In this document: positions 7,560 through 15,698 of the stretch, one piece after another | Numbering within the stretch: the stretch's first letter is position 1 | Layout: each line of letters starts with the position of its first letter | From: Pseudomonas sp. ICMP 561 | Lineage (GTDB): Bacteria > Pseudomonadota > Gammaproteobacteria > Pseudomonadales > Pseudomonadaceae | Direction of reading: 5' to 3' | DNA: 64,000 bases | Assembly: GCF_002699985.1 (NCBI RefSeq) | Contig: NZ_LKBT01000012.1 | Coordinates: 186,001-250,000, forward strand | Translations under genes and position numbers: made by a program | The notes under the pieces: generated by a model | Seen by the model: only the letters and a program-made list of their open reading frames with translations | What the model was told of the DNA's origin: nothing | Databases searched by the model: none

Positions 7560-8762
7560 CTAGCTTCGACCAACACGCCCGGCCAACAAGAAAACTACCA
7601 GCGCAACCAGCGGCAGACCGGCTCCCAGCCACACGACCCCGTGCCAGCCACCCTGCTCATACAGGCTGCTGGCCAGCGCTGAGCCAATAGCACCGCCGAT
7701 GAAGATGCTGGTCATGTACAGCGCGTTCAACCGACCACGGCTGGCCGGGTCCAGAGCGTAGATCGCGCGTTGTCCCAGCACCATGTTCATCTGCACTGCA
7801 AAGTCGAGCAGTACTCCGGTGACCGCCAGGCCAATCACGCTGTAACCCGGTTGACTCAGACCCACCAGAAACGCAACTGGCGCCATGATCATCGCGATCA
7901 AGGATGCGCGCCGGGTATGCCCGGCATCGGCCAGACGCCCGGCGACAGGTGCGGCAACCGCACCTATGGCACCCACCAGTGCAAACAGCGCGATCTGGGT
8001 CTGCGACAGTCCGAACGTACGCGACAGTTCGATCGGCGCAGCTGTCCAGAACAGACTGAACGCAGCAAACAGCAGGCCCTGATAGAACGCCCGCTGACGC
8101 AACACCGAATACCTGCGCAGCAATGTGAACAACGAACCGAGCAGTTGCCTGTATGACGCCTTGTGATCAGGCGTGCGTTTTGGAATGGTAAGAGCCAGTA
8201 CCAGAATGATCGCCAGCATCATCACCGACGCGGTCATGAACACCGCACGCCAGCCGAAGTGGTCGGCTATCAGGCTCGACAGCGGCCGGGCCAGCAAAAT
8301 GCCCAGCAGCAGGCCGCCCATGATATTGCCGACGACCTGACCACGGGTTTCTTCCGGCGCCAGGTGCGCCGCCAGCGGTATCAGCATTTGCACCGACACC
8401 GAACTGAAGCCGATCAGCAGGGAGATCATCAGAAAGCCGTTGGCGTGTTCGCTGAACGCCGCAGCCAGCAGGCTGGCCGTCGCCACGATGGCAGTGCCGA
8501 TCATCAGCTTGCGGTTTTCCAGCAAGTCAGCCAGCGGTACGAGAAATAACAGGCCAAGGGCATAACCGATCTGGGTCAGCGATACGATCAGGCTGGCGCT
8601 GTGGGCCGACAACCCTATTTCAGGAGCAATCAGCTCGACGATGGGCTGGGCATAGTAGATGTTGGCGACGATGGCGCCACAGCAAAACGCAAACAACAGC
8701 ACCAGGCCGCGGGTCAGGGTGTTTTGCGGTGCTTGAGCGGGGGAAGCTGTGGAGGAGGTCAT
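7560..8762 (-). CDS. MFS transporter (YnfM/YdeA-like drug or metabolite efflux family)
   Basis: Major facilitator superfamily protein of 400 residues with about twelve hydrophobic segments. After a short cytoplasmic N-terminus the first segment leads into NIYYAQPIVELIAPEIGLS, followed by the loop LADLLENRKLMIG, the family's version of the GxxxDRxGRR loop. The repeat of this loop in the second half reads AGRLADAGHTRR. The segment order and NIYYAQP motif match DHA1-type proton-driven exporters annotated as YnfM-, YdeA- or arabinose-efflux-like. The substrate cannot be inferred. It is a single gene, convergent with the monooxygenase across the repeat mosaic and divergent from the regulator at 9167. 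A 404-bp gap containing dyad and direct repeats separates the two start codons. Confidence 0.85.
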   Translation of the reverse strand: MTSSTASPAQAPQNTLTRGLVLLFAFCCGAIVANIYYAQPIVELIAPEIGLSAHSASLIVSLTQIGYALGLLFLVPLADLLENRKLMIGTAIVATASLLAAAFSEHANGFLMISLLIGFSSVSVQMLIPLAAHLAPEETRGQVVGNIMGGLLLGILLARPLSSLIADHFGWRAVFMTASVMMLAIILVLALTIPKRTPDHKASYRQLLGSLFTLLRRYSVLRQRAFYQGLLFAAFSLFWTAAPIELSRTFGLSQTQIALFALVGAIGAVAAPVAGRLADAGHTRRASLIAMIMAPVAFLVGLSQPGYSVIGLAVTGVLLDFAVQMNMVLGQRAIYALDPASRGRLNALYMTSIFIGGAIGSALASSLYEQGGWHGVVWLGAGLPLVALVVFLLAGRVGRS

Positions 8763-9166
8763 AATCTTTGGCTCATGTTCAGTCTGAAGAATATCGGCCC
8801 GTCACGGCGGGCGTATGGAGCGAAGGTCTGCACGACAGGCCTGATGATGTTCAATTCTATGAAGATCGACAACATCATAAGCGCACCGAAGAACACGTTT
8901 CACGGTAAATGCTACAGCCATACTTATAGCGATTGGTTACTATGATAGCGATTGAAGTAAATGTTCATGTCATTTACTTGCATGATTGTGCTTAGTCGCC
9001 GCCCGAAGTTTATCGGGTGAATCTCCTGCCTATCCCTATAGATAGTATCGGTGGAACTAATTAGCTGCTTAGATATCCTGAGACTCCCGCGATAAATCAT
9101 GAAATTGATCACGATCTATCCCCGGGCCAGATACTTACCGACATACGACGGACAGTGTGAATAACG
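8763..9166. promoter_or_regulatory. Divergent intergenic region with dyad and direct repeats
   Basis: This A/T-rich 404-bp gap lies between the MFS gene (minus) and the winged-helix regulator (plus) and holds no supported gene. AAGTAAATG and CATTTACTT form an exact 9-bp inverted repeat around 7 nt (8955-8979). Just left of it the 10-mer ATAGCGATTG occurs twice, 19 bp apart (8926-8935 and 8945-8954). Paired sites of this kind suit a regulator contacting one face of the helix. The neighbour encoded at 9167 is the obvious candidate, but this is inference. Confidence 0.4.
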
Positions 9167-10732
9167 ATGATCAGTCTCGGTCAAGCCAGTGTCTCTCTTG
9201 AACTCAGAGAAGTCTTCAGATGTGGCGTGCCGCTGCGGGTGGGCACGCGGGCGTTCGATATTCTGGAACTGTTGATTACCTGTCCGGGACGTCTGGTCAG
9301 CAAGGACGAGATTCTGCGGCGCGTCTGGCCCGATACCGTCGTTGAAGAAAATAATCTGCAGGTGCATGTCTCTGCATTGCGCAAGGCACTGGGTGAAGAT
9401 CGCGATCTGATCCGGACCATTCCGGGGCGCGGCTACATGCTGGTGGGGGGCGAGGGCGAATCTGCTCTGGCAGTCGCTGATTATGACAACCCGCTGACAG
9501 TCGGCTCCTCCGGGAGCGCGATGCCACGCAAACACGATCTTCCCCATAACGTCCCGTCGATTGGGCGGCAAGCCGCACTGGAAGACGTCTGCGAAGCGTT
9601 GCTGAGCGATGCGCTGGTGAGCCTCGTGGGATCAGGGGGGATAGGCAAGACGTCCCTGGCAGTCGCTGCTGCCCACTATCTGTCCCTGACCGATAGCCTG
9701 CATGTCTGCTTCGTACCGCTGGCGCACATTACCTGCCCTGAAAACATTGTCGAGTCTCTGGCATCTGCCCTGGATCTGGTCGTGTTACCGGGAAGGTCGC
9801 CGATTGAGGCGATTGTCGAATGCCTTGATCAGCAGAATCGTCTGGTCATCCTGGATAACTGTGAGCACCTGATCGATGCAATAGCGGCGGTCAGTGAGCA
9901 TCTAATGCGCCGTTGTCCGTCGCTGCGGATTCTGATCACCAGTCGCGAACCACTGCGCATTGGCGGCGAACGAATGCTCAACGTCGCTCCGTTGGACATC
10001 CCGGAGCAGGATGCCGATCGTCAACAAGTGCTGCAAAGCAGTTCAGCACAATTGTTCATGACACGCTTGCGGGCGCTGGACCCTTATTTCCCGGCAGAAA
10101 ACATGGAAAGTCTGGACGAACAAAGTGTGGAGTTGATCGCACAGGTCTGCCGTCATCTGGATGGCATCCCGCTGGCGCTGGAGATGGCGGCCGCCCGCGC
10201 TGCCACGCTGGGACTGTTCGAATTGCTGCAAAGCCTGCAACATGGACCGCACCTCTTGTCCGGCGGTCTGCGTAGTGCCCCTGATCGTCATCAGTCGCTG
10301 GTGGCATCGGTAGAGTGGAGCTATGGTTTGCTGAGCCCGGACGAGCGCAACGTACTGAAACGTCTGGGTCGTTTCGAAGACCGTTTTACCCTCGCTCAGG
10401 CCTGTGAAAGGGCGCAGTACCTGGCGCTGCCTCAAGGCAGGGTCATGGACTGCATCGTCAGTCTGGCGCAAAAGTCTCTGTTGCTGATTACCGCCGAAGG
10501 GCCTTTCCGGTTTTACCGGTTATTGAGGACAACCCGGAGCTGGCTGGTGGAGGCAATCAGTGAGCTGGCGGGTGATAACGGTTCAACGCAGGGCATTCGC
10601 CAGCACAATCAGCATTCTGTGCGCCCGGCATCCATGGCGTCTGTCGCGACGTTGCGAGCAGTAGGGGGCGGCCTGCACGACTCCGATTATTTTCACCTCA
10701 ACCACCAACGAATTCTGGCGACAAGCCAGTAG
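9167..10732 (+). CDS. Winged-helix / AAA-type NTPase transcriptional regulator, short form
   Basis: DNA-binding regulator of 521 residues. Residues 1-95 form an OmpR/PhoB-type winged helix (FDILELLITCPGRLVSKDEI, then LRRVWPDTVVEENNLQVHVS and IRTIPGRGYML). From about 140 a signal-transduction NTPase of the AfsR/NB-ARC type follows, with Walker A GSGGIGKTS at 155-162, Walker B RLVILDNCEH near 225, a sensor arginine in LRILITSREPLRI and GIPLALEMAAARA. Family members generally continue with several hundred residues of TPR-like repeats. Here similarity fades after RFYRLLRTTRSWL, and the last 45 residues look unrelated to the family, so the C-terminus is probably truncated or frameshifted. It may be autoregulatory or control the two response-regulator genes that follow. 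Confidence 0.75.
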   Translation: MISLGQASVSLELREVFRCGVPLRVGTRAFDILELLITCPGRLVSKDEILRRVWPDTVVEENNLQVHVSALRKALGEDRDLIRTIPGRGYMLVGGEGESALAVADYDNPLTVGSSGSAMPRKHDLPHNVPSIGRQAALEDVCEALLSDALVSLVGSGGIGKTSLAVAAAHYLSLTDSLHVCFVPLAHITCPENIVESLASALDLVVLPGRSPIEAIVECLDQQNRLVILDNCEHLIDAIAAVSEHLMRRCPSLRILITSREPLRIGGERMLNVAPLDIPEQDADRQQVLQSSSAQLFMTRLRALDPYFPAENMESLDEQSVELIAQVCRHLDGIPLALEMAAARAATLGLFELLQSLQHGPHLLSGGLRSAPDRHQSLVASVEWSYGLLSPDERNVLKRLGRFEDRFTLAQACERAQYLALPQGRVMDCIVSLAQKSLLLITAEGPFRFYRLLRTTRSWLVEAISELAGDNGSTQGIRQHNQHSVRPASMASVATLRAVGGGLHDSDYFHLNHQRILATSQ

Positions 10733-10756
10733 CACGAAGCTTCGGAAAATCGGTAT

Positions 10757-11371
10757 ATGAGCGCTACACCCAAGGTTTATGTGGTCGATGATGAGTGCAC
10801 GATCCGCACGTCGTTGGCTCGCCTGCTGCATTCTGCGGACATCGACACCGAATGCTTTGCCAGCGCCCAGGCGTTTCTTGAGCAGTCTTTTGAAGATCAA
10901 CCAACATGCCTGCTGCTGGACGTCAATCTTGCGGCCTCCAGTGGTTTTGATGTGCAGGAGGAGTTGCTGCGTCGCGGCCATCGCTTCCCGATCATATTCA
11001 TGACCGGCTTTGGCACCATCCCGATGTCGGTCAAGGCTATCAAAGCCGGCGCCCACGAGTTTTTGACCAAGCCCTTTGAGCCGGATCATTTACTGATGGT
11101 GGTGCGCCAAGCCCTTGAACACGATGAAAGCGAGCTGGCGGGTCGGCTGCATGTCGAAAGCGTCAGGCGCCGGTTCGAAACCCTGACGCCCCGTGAGCGT
11201 GAAGTCATGACGTTGTTGGTGACGGGCAAAATGAATAAACAGATTGCCGGGGATCTGGGGACCAGTGAAATAACGGTGAAAGTTCATAAACGGCACATTA
11301 TGACAAAAATGAAAGCACGAACTTTGATTGATCTGGTCAAGATGCATGAACAATCAACTCCGGTCAGTTGA
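10757..11371 (+). CDS. FixJ/NarL-type response regulator (REC + LuxR HTH)
   Basis: Cytoplasmic response regulator of 204 residues. The receiver domain (1-120) begins KVYVVDDECTIRTSL. The phospho-acceptor is D55 (LLLDVNLAASSG), the switch threonine lies in FMTGFGTIPMSVKAIKAGA and the conserved lysine is K105 (FLTKPFEPD). The pattern is that of the FixJ/TodT class. The LuxR-type helix-turn-helix at 135-200 starts LTPREREVMTLLVTGKMNKQ and ends with EITVKVHKRHIMTKMKA. The start is 24 bp after the winged-helix regulator. The likely partner is the histidine-kinase module at 11841, because both lie in the same run of genes. The DNA targets are unknown. Confidence 0.92.
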   Translation: MSATPKVYVVDDECTIRTSLARLLHSADIDTECFASAQAFLEQSFEDQPTCLLLDVNLAASSGFDVQEELLRRGHRFPIIFMTGFGTIPMSVKAIKAGAHEFLTKPFEPDHLLMVVRQALEHDESELAGRLHVESVRRRFETLTPREREVMTLLVTGKMNKQIAGDLGTSEITVKVHKRHIMTKMKARTLIDLVKMHEQSTPVS

Positions 11372-11468
11372 TATAAAACAGCACATTTATACATAGCGTC
11401 AGGCGCGCTCTTTTGTGGGAGGGCGTAAAGTCTGTTTCTATTACTTTCACTGCCATGAAGTTGAGCTT

Positions 11469-11831
11469 ATGATCCTCATTTGCGTTGTTGATGACGACGC
11501 TTCCGTACGTAATGGTCTTGGCAATCTTCTCAAGTCTTTGGGCTATGCTTGCGTGGGCTTTGCTTCGGGTGAAGCGTTTCTGGCTTCTTCGGCAAGTGAT
11601 GACGCGGATTGCGTATTTCTCGACTTGATCATGAAAGGCATGCAGGGGCTGGAAGTTCTTCGGCAGTTGAAAGCTGCGGGCAAACCGGTCGCCGTTTTCT
11701 GCATGTCCGCTCAGGATGACGAGGGAACCATCCGCCGAACACTCGACGCTGGTGCACTGGGTTTTTTGCGCAAACCGTTCTCCGAGGAGGCGTTGCTCGA
11801 TTCGATAAAGCGGGCACTGGAACGCCCGTAA
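11469..11831 (+). CDS. Stand-alone receiver-domain response regulator
   Basis: About 120 residues that consist of a single receiver domain with no output domain. It opens MILICVVDDDASVRNGL with the acidic pocket, D52 is the phospho-acceptor (CVFLDLIMKG), and the conserved serine and lysine lie in VFCMSAQDDEG and FLRKPFSEEALL. ATG 11469 gives exactly the receiver start; an upstream in-frame GTG at 11415 would add 18 residues unlike the family. It lies 97 bp after the FixJ-type gene and 9 bp before the kinase gene, so it is probably a phosphate carrier or sink for that kinase, or an adaptor to the FixJ-like protein. Single-domain regulators of this type act by protein contact rather than by DNA binding. 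Confidence 0.88.
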   Translation: MILICVVDDDASVRNGLGNLLKSLGYACVGFASGEAFLASSASDDADCVFLDLIMKGMQGLEVLRQLKAAGKPVAVFCMSAQDDEGTIRRTLDAGALGFLRKPFSEEALLDSIKRALERP

Positions 11832-11840
11832 GGGGCCTTT

Positions 11841-14672
11841 ATGAGCAGCATCCAGGCAGAGCTGATCTCCGGTCTTCAGGCAAGGGCTGAGCATCAGGCC
11901 GAAGGCTGCACGCCTGAATGGCTGGCGCTTCTGTCATGGGACCTGCTGTTCGTCGATGGCGAGATTGATCGTTACCGGGTTCATGTGCAGGGCTGCTACC
12001 GACAGTGGCTGGTTTTCCGTTCGTCAGTGCGCAAGGTGGAGAGCAGCAGGCGTCGTATCGAGCATGAATACGCGCTAGCCTCCCGCCTTGAGCCGTCCTG
12101 GGCACTGGTTCCCCAGGCTCTGTTGCAGACGGCGGAAGGTCCGCTGTGGGTATGCGACGATCCTGGTGGCCAGACGCTGCATGAACTGGCTGACGGGAAA
12201 ATTTCCATTGATCGCTTCCTGCGCCTTGCGTCAGGCGCAGCGCGCTCCCTTGGGCTGGCTCATGGCAAGGGTCTGCTGCATCGGGATATCAAACCGAGCA
12301 ATCTGCTTCAGGATGCTCAAGGCACTGTTCGTCTGACGGGGTTTGGCGTCAGTGTCGAGACCGGATCCTGCATGCCCACGAACATTGGCGATTCCATCTG
12401 CGGCACGCTGGCTTATATGTCTCCTGAACAGGCGGGACGGGGCGGGCTGCAGTCCGACCAGCGCAGCGATCTTTATGCTTTGGGCATGACGTTCTATGAG
12501 CTGCTGACCGGCAGATTGCCCTTCGAGGCAGACGATGCAGTTGAATGGGTGTATTGCCACGTGGCCCGCCAGCCTTTGTCACCGCGGCATTTTCGGGACT
12601 CGATTCCCGTACCGTTGGCTCAAATGATTCTGCAACTGATTGCCAAGAATCCCGAAGATCGCTATCAGACGGCTTGTCGCCTGGAGGCTGACTTGCGCAA
12701 GTGCCTGAACGAGTGGAGTCAGTTCCAGCACTTGTCCGCTTTTGACGAGACCGTAAAAGATCGTCGATGCCGGGGCGTTGAGCCGGAATTCTTGCTGACG
12801 AGGCGGGCGGAGTATCAGGCTCGGGGTGCTGCATTCAAGCGGGTCACTGAAGGGATTTATACCTCCGCGCATGGCCATTTTCTCAGTGGCTGTGATTGCT
12901 ACCAGCCATGTGGGTGCCTGGGCCAGGTCGCCGGGCTGGAAGCGCGGAGCGGAATTCTGCGCGCGCAGGCCTCGCTGTCGAGGCCCTCGATCAGTATTTC
13001 CATGGGGCAGGAAGCGCTGGATCTGGTGTCGGTCATGAAGGCCTCTCAGGCGCTGTCCGAAGAGATCGTGCTGGAGCGACTGATCGGTATTCTGCTGACC
13101 AATACGATCGTTCACGCCGGTGCCCAGCATGCCCTGTTACTGCTGATCAAAGACGAAGTACCGCAGGTCCGTGCCCGCGGGCAGGCGCACGAGTCCGGCA
13201 TCGCCACCGAGCTCTCGGAGACAACACCCACCGCGCGGCATTTGCCCTTGTCGATGTTGTACACGGTCATAAGAACGCGGCAACTGATCGTGCTGGACGA
13301 CGCCATGCATTCACATGTCTTTGCCGCAGATGAGTACTTCAATGAGCATCAGGTGCGCTCAATACTGTGTTTGCCCCTTATCAAACAAGGCCAGGTAGTG
13401 GGCGTGCTTTACCTGGAAAACAATCTGGCGCCTGGGGTGTTTACTTTCAGGCGCACGGCGGTGCTTGAACTGCTCGCCGGTCAGGCCGCGATCTCGCTGG
13501 AAAACGCTCGTCTGTATGCTGAATTGACGGAAGAGAACACGCGTCGCAAAGAGATCGAAGCGGCGCTGCGCACCAGCAAGGCGACGCTGGCATTGGGGCA
13601 ACGTATCAGCCAGTCGGGGAGTTTTCGCTGGGATCCGGGCACCGATGAGGCGCAATGGTCCGACGAGCTGTTTGCGGTCTGGGGCCTGCCGGTGACGGCG
13701 GTTGCACCTTCACTGCCGGTGCTGGAAAAGATGATTCACCCGGAAGATCTGCAAGCCTTTTCATCAATGCTGTCCCGGGCTCTGCGACATTCCAGTGCCT
13801 TTGAACACACCTTCCGTATCTTCAGGCCCGACGGGACGCTTCGTTATATCGAACTGCTGGGAGAGCCGGACGGCGAGCAGTTTTTCGTGGGTGTGGTCAG
13901 TGATGTGACCGAGCGCAAAACCACTGAAACGTCCTTGCGCACTGCCCGTGCCGAGCTGGGGAGGGTTTCTCAGGCAACCACCATGGGCGAGCTGGCGGCG
14001 TCCATTGCGCATGAAATCAACCAGCCGCTGGCTTCGATTGTCTCCAACGCCAGTGCCAGTTTGCGCTGGCTCAACCGTGATGTGCCGGTAGTCGAGGAGG
14101 CGCTCGCCGGGCTTAGGGATATCGTCAACGACGGCAAGCGCGCTGCCGACATCGTGCGCGCACTTCAATCGCTGGCCAGACAGACGCCGCTCAACCGTGA
14201 ACCGTTGTACATCACGGATGTGATTCAGCAGGTGGTGTTGCTGACCGCCAGTGAGATCGAGCAGCGCCATGTATTGCTCTACAGGGAAGTCAGCGAGCCA
14301 CAACTGACCGTGGAAGGAGATGCTGTGCAGTTGCAGCAGGTGATTCTGAATCTGATCATGAATGCCGTGGACGCCATGAGCGACCTTCATGACCGGCCGC
14401 GTCGTCTGGCGATCACGTGCAATACGGTGGCTGATGAGTATGTGGTGGTCAGTGTTCAGGACAATGGTTACGGGATTGATCCTGAACATGTTGAACGGGT
14501 CTTCGATGCGTTTTTCACGACCAAGGAAAAGGGCATGGGAATGGGCCTGGCGATCTGCAGATCGATCATTGATGCTCATGGGGGGATGCTGCAGGCGTTT
14601 TCCGGACGGTCGAGCGGGGCGGTGTTTGTGTTCACGTTGCCAGTGGTTGCAGCGGGTTTAACAGCGAAGTAA
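11841..14672 (+). CDS. Ser/Thr-kinase-like + GAF + PAS + histidine kinase protein, lacking the usual AAA module
   Basis: Multidomain sensor of 943 residues. Residues 1-290 form a protein-kinase-like domain with HRDIKPSNLL, LTGFGVSVE in place of DFG, GTLAYMSPEQ and SDLYALGMTFYELLTG. No glycine loop or VAIK lysine is evident, and to my recollection the GFG variant is normal in this family. A GAF domain spans about 400-560, a PAS fold about 590-700, then HisKA with H724 (SIAHEINQPLA) and HATPase with VILNLIMNAVDAM, DNGYGIDPE and GMGMGLAIC. Proteins of this trifunctional family usually exceed 1500 residues, with AAA and TPR-like regions between kinase and GAF. Here only a stub (LLTRRAEYQARGAAFKRV) remains. 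The gene starts 9 bp after the receiver gene and is the likely kinase for both regulators. Confidence 0.85.
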   Translation: MSSIQAELISGLQARAEHQAEGCTPEWLALLSWDLLFVDGEIDRYRVHVQGCYRQWLVFRSSVRKVESSRRRIEHEYALASRLEPSWALVPQALLQTAEGPLWVCDDPGGQTLHELADGKISIDRFLRLASGAARSLGLAHGKGLLHRDIKPSNLLQDAQGTVRLTGFGVSVETGSCMPTNIGDSICGTLAYMSPEQAGRGGLQSDQRSDLYALGMTFYELLTGRLPFEADDAVEWVYCHVARQPLSPRHFRDSIPVPLAQMILQLIAKNPEDRYQTACRLEADLRKCLNEWSQFQHLSAFDETVKDRRCRGVEPEFLLTRRAEYQARGAAFKRVTEGIYTSAHGHFLSGCDCYQPCGCLGQVAGLEARSGILRAQASLSRPSISISMGQEALDLVSVMKASQALSEEIVLERLIGILLTNTIVHAGAQHALLLLIKDEVPQVRARGQAHESGIATELSETTPTARHLPLSMLYTVIRTRQLIVLDDAMHSHVFAADEYFNEHQVRSILCLPLIKQGQVVGVLYLENNLAPGVFTFRRTAVLELLAGQAAISLENARLYAELTEENTRRKEIEAALRTSKATLALGQRISQSGSFRWDPGTDEAQWSDELFAVWGLPVTAVAPSLPVLEKMIHPEDLQAFSSMLSRALRHSSAFEHTFRIFRPDGTLRYIELLGEPDGEQFFVGVVSDVTERKTTETSLRTARAELGRVSQATTMGELAASIAHEINQPLASIVSNASASLRWLNRDVPVVEEALAGLRDIVNDGKRAADIVRALQSLARQTPLNREPLYITDVIQQVVLLTASEIEQRHVLLYREVSEPQLTVEGDAVQLQQVILNLIMNAVDAMSDLHDRPRRLAITCNTVADEYVVVSVQDNGYGIDPEHVERVFDAFFTTKEKGMGMGLAICRSIIDAHGGMLQAFSGRSSGAVFVFTLPVVAAGLTAK

Positions 14673-15008
14673 TTACAAGGCAGACCTTGGCGGGTGGCAT
14701 TCCTTGTTGGAGCGAGGCTTGCCCGCGAAGAACGAATACTCGGTGTACCTGCTTAACCGCGTATTCGTTCTTCGCGGGCAAGCCTCGCTCCAACAAAGAC
14801 GGGCGATCAACCCCTGTCGAACTCCAGAAGATCCTTGTTCAACTCCTCGGCGTTACCTGAAACGTCTTTAACCTGCCTGAGAACCGGATGTTGACTGCTG
14901 CGCTGATTAACCTGCGCTTCAGAACGTTTAATGTTTTGCAAAGGACTTTAAGGACCACCATCACCAGACTCAATGCCTGCCATACACCTCTGAGCAGGAG
15001 AGTCTGTA
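14673..15008. other. Intergenic region: one REPIN hairpin and the AraC-gene leader
   Basis: No gene is supported here. The first half is dominated by the hairpin repeat at 14706-14794, which probably also ends transcription of the sensor-kinase gene. The rest is an A/T-richer leader with a purine-rich GAGCAGGAGAG tract at 14993-15003, a plausible ribosome site for the AraC-type gene at 15009. Confidence 0.55.
14706..14794. repeat. REPIN hairpin, GGCTTGCCCGCGA family
   Basis: GTTGGAGCGAGGCTTGCC CGCGAA and its exact complement TTCGCGGGCAAGCCTCGC TCCAAC flank a variable loop in which AACGAATAC and GTATTCGTT also pair, giving an unusually long near-perfect hairpin. Other copies of the same family occur at 24708, 34996, 46357 and 49056. 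Confidence 0.9.
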
Positions 15009-15698
15009 ATGAATGCGTTCAGCCCTTTGTCCACGCTTGATGTCGATCAAGCCGGCGTCACTCAGGTTCCATCTTTCGACACCTTGTCGTCCGCTGTAGA
15101 AGAACTGATGAAGTCCGCATCGGTTGGCGACACACGTGAAGCGAATCTGCAATTGCTGGAGCGCAGCGTTACAACACCGGGCATTGACCCTTTGGCTTAC
15201 CGGTTGATTTGCTCGCTGTTGCCTGCCTTGCGTGATCGTCAGACTGATCATGACGATTCGGTAGAGCGCGCGATGCTGGTGCTCTGCTCGCATTTGTCTA
15301 CCCGCTTTGAAACACCTGAAGCCGTGGTGCCCAAGCGTTGCGAGAAAGTCGCGTTGTCGCCGTGGCAGGAGCGTCGCGCCAAAGAGATGATGTCCAGCCA
15401 TATGGATCGCGGGCTGTCCATTGCCCAGATCGCCACCGAATGCTCGTTGTCACGCAGCCATTTCTCTCGGGCGTTCAAGAAGAACACCGGCTTTTCGCCC
15501 CGTGACTGGTTCCTGCAGGTTCGCCTGGACAAGGCCAAGGGGTTGCTGACCGAGACCAGCATTTCGATTTCGCGCATCAGCCTCGATTGCGGTTTTGCCG
15601 ATCAGTCGCATTTCACCCGGGTGTTTACCCGGGTTGTAGGGCAAACGCCGTTCAGCTGGAGACGTTCTCTGTCTACCGAAGCTCGTCGTGCAGGTTGA
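15009..15698 (+). CDS. AraC/XylS-family transcriptional regulator
   Basis: DNA-binding protein of 229 residues. The C-terminal 100 residues carry two helix-turn-helix units of the AraC type: SIAQIATECSLSRSHFSRAF and ISRISLDCGFADQSHFTRVF, ending in a typical family block around VGQTPFSWRR. The N-terminal 120 residues are not a recognisable sugar-binding cupin, so the effector is unknown. The gene ends at 15698 and the convergent OprD-like porin gene ends at 15699, leaving no intergenic base. Antisense interference or shared termination is therefore possible. It may regulate the adjacent porin, which is inference from position. A purine-rich site GAGCAGGAGAG precedes the ATG. Confidence 0.9.
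   Translation: MNAFSPLSTLDVDQAGVTQVPSFDTLSSAVEELMKSASVGDTREANLQLLERSVTTPGIDPLAYRLICSLLPALRDRQTDHDDSVERAMLVLCSHLSTRFETPEAVVPKRCEKVALSPWQERRAKEMMSSHMDRGLSIAQIATECSLSRSHFSRAFKKNTGFSPRDWFLQVRLDKAKGLLTETSISISRISLDCGFADQSHFTRVFTRVVGQTPFSWRRSLSTEARRAG

Noticed and set aside
9100..9166. Short plus-strand frame of about 21 codons before the NTPase regulator
   Set aside because: Very short, no ribosome site; lies in the leader.
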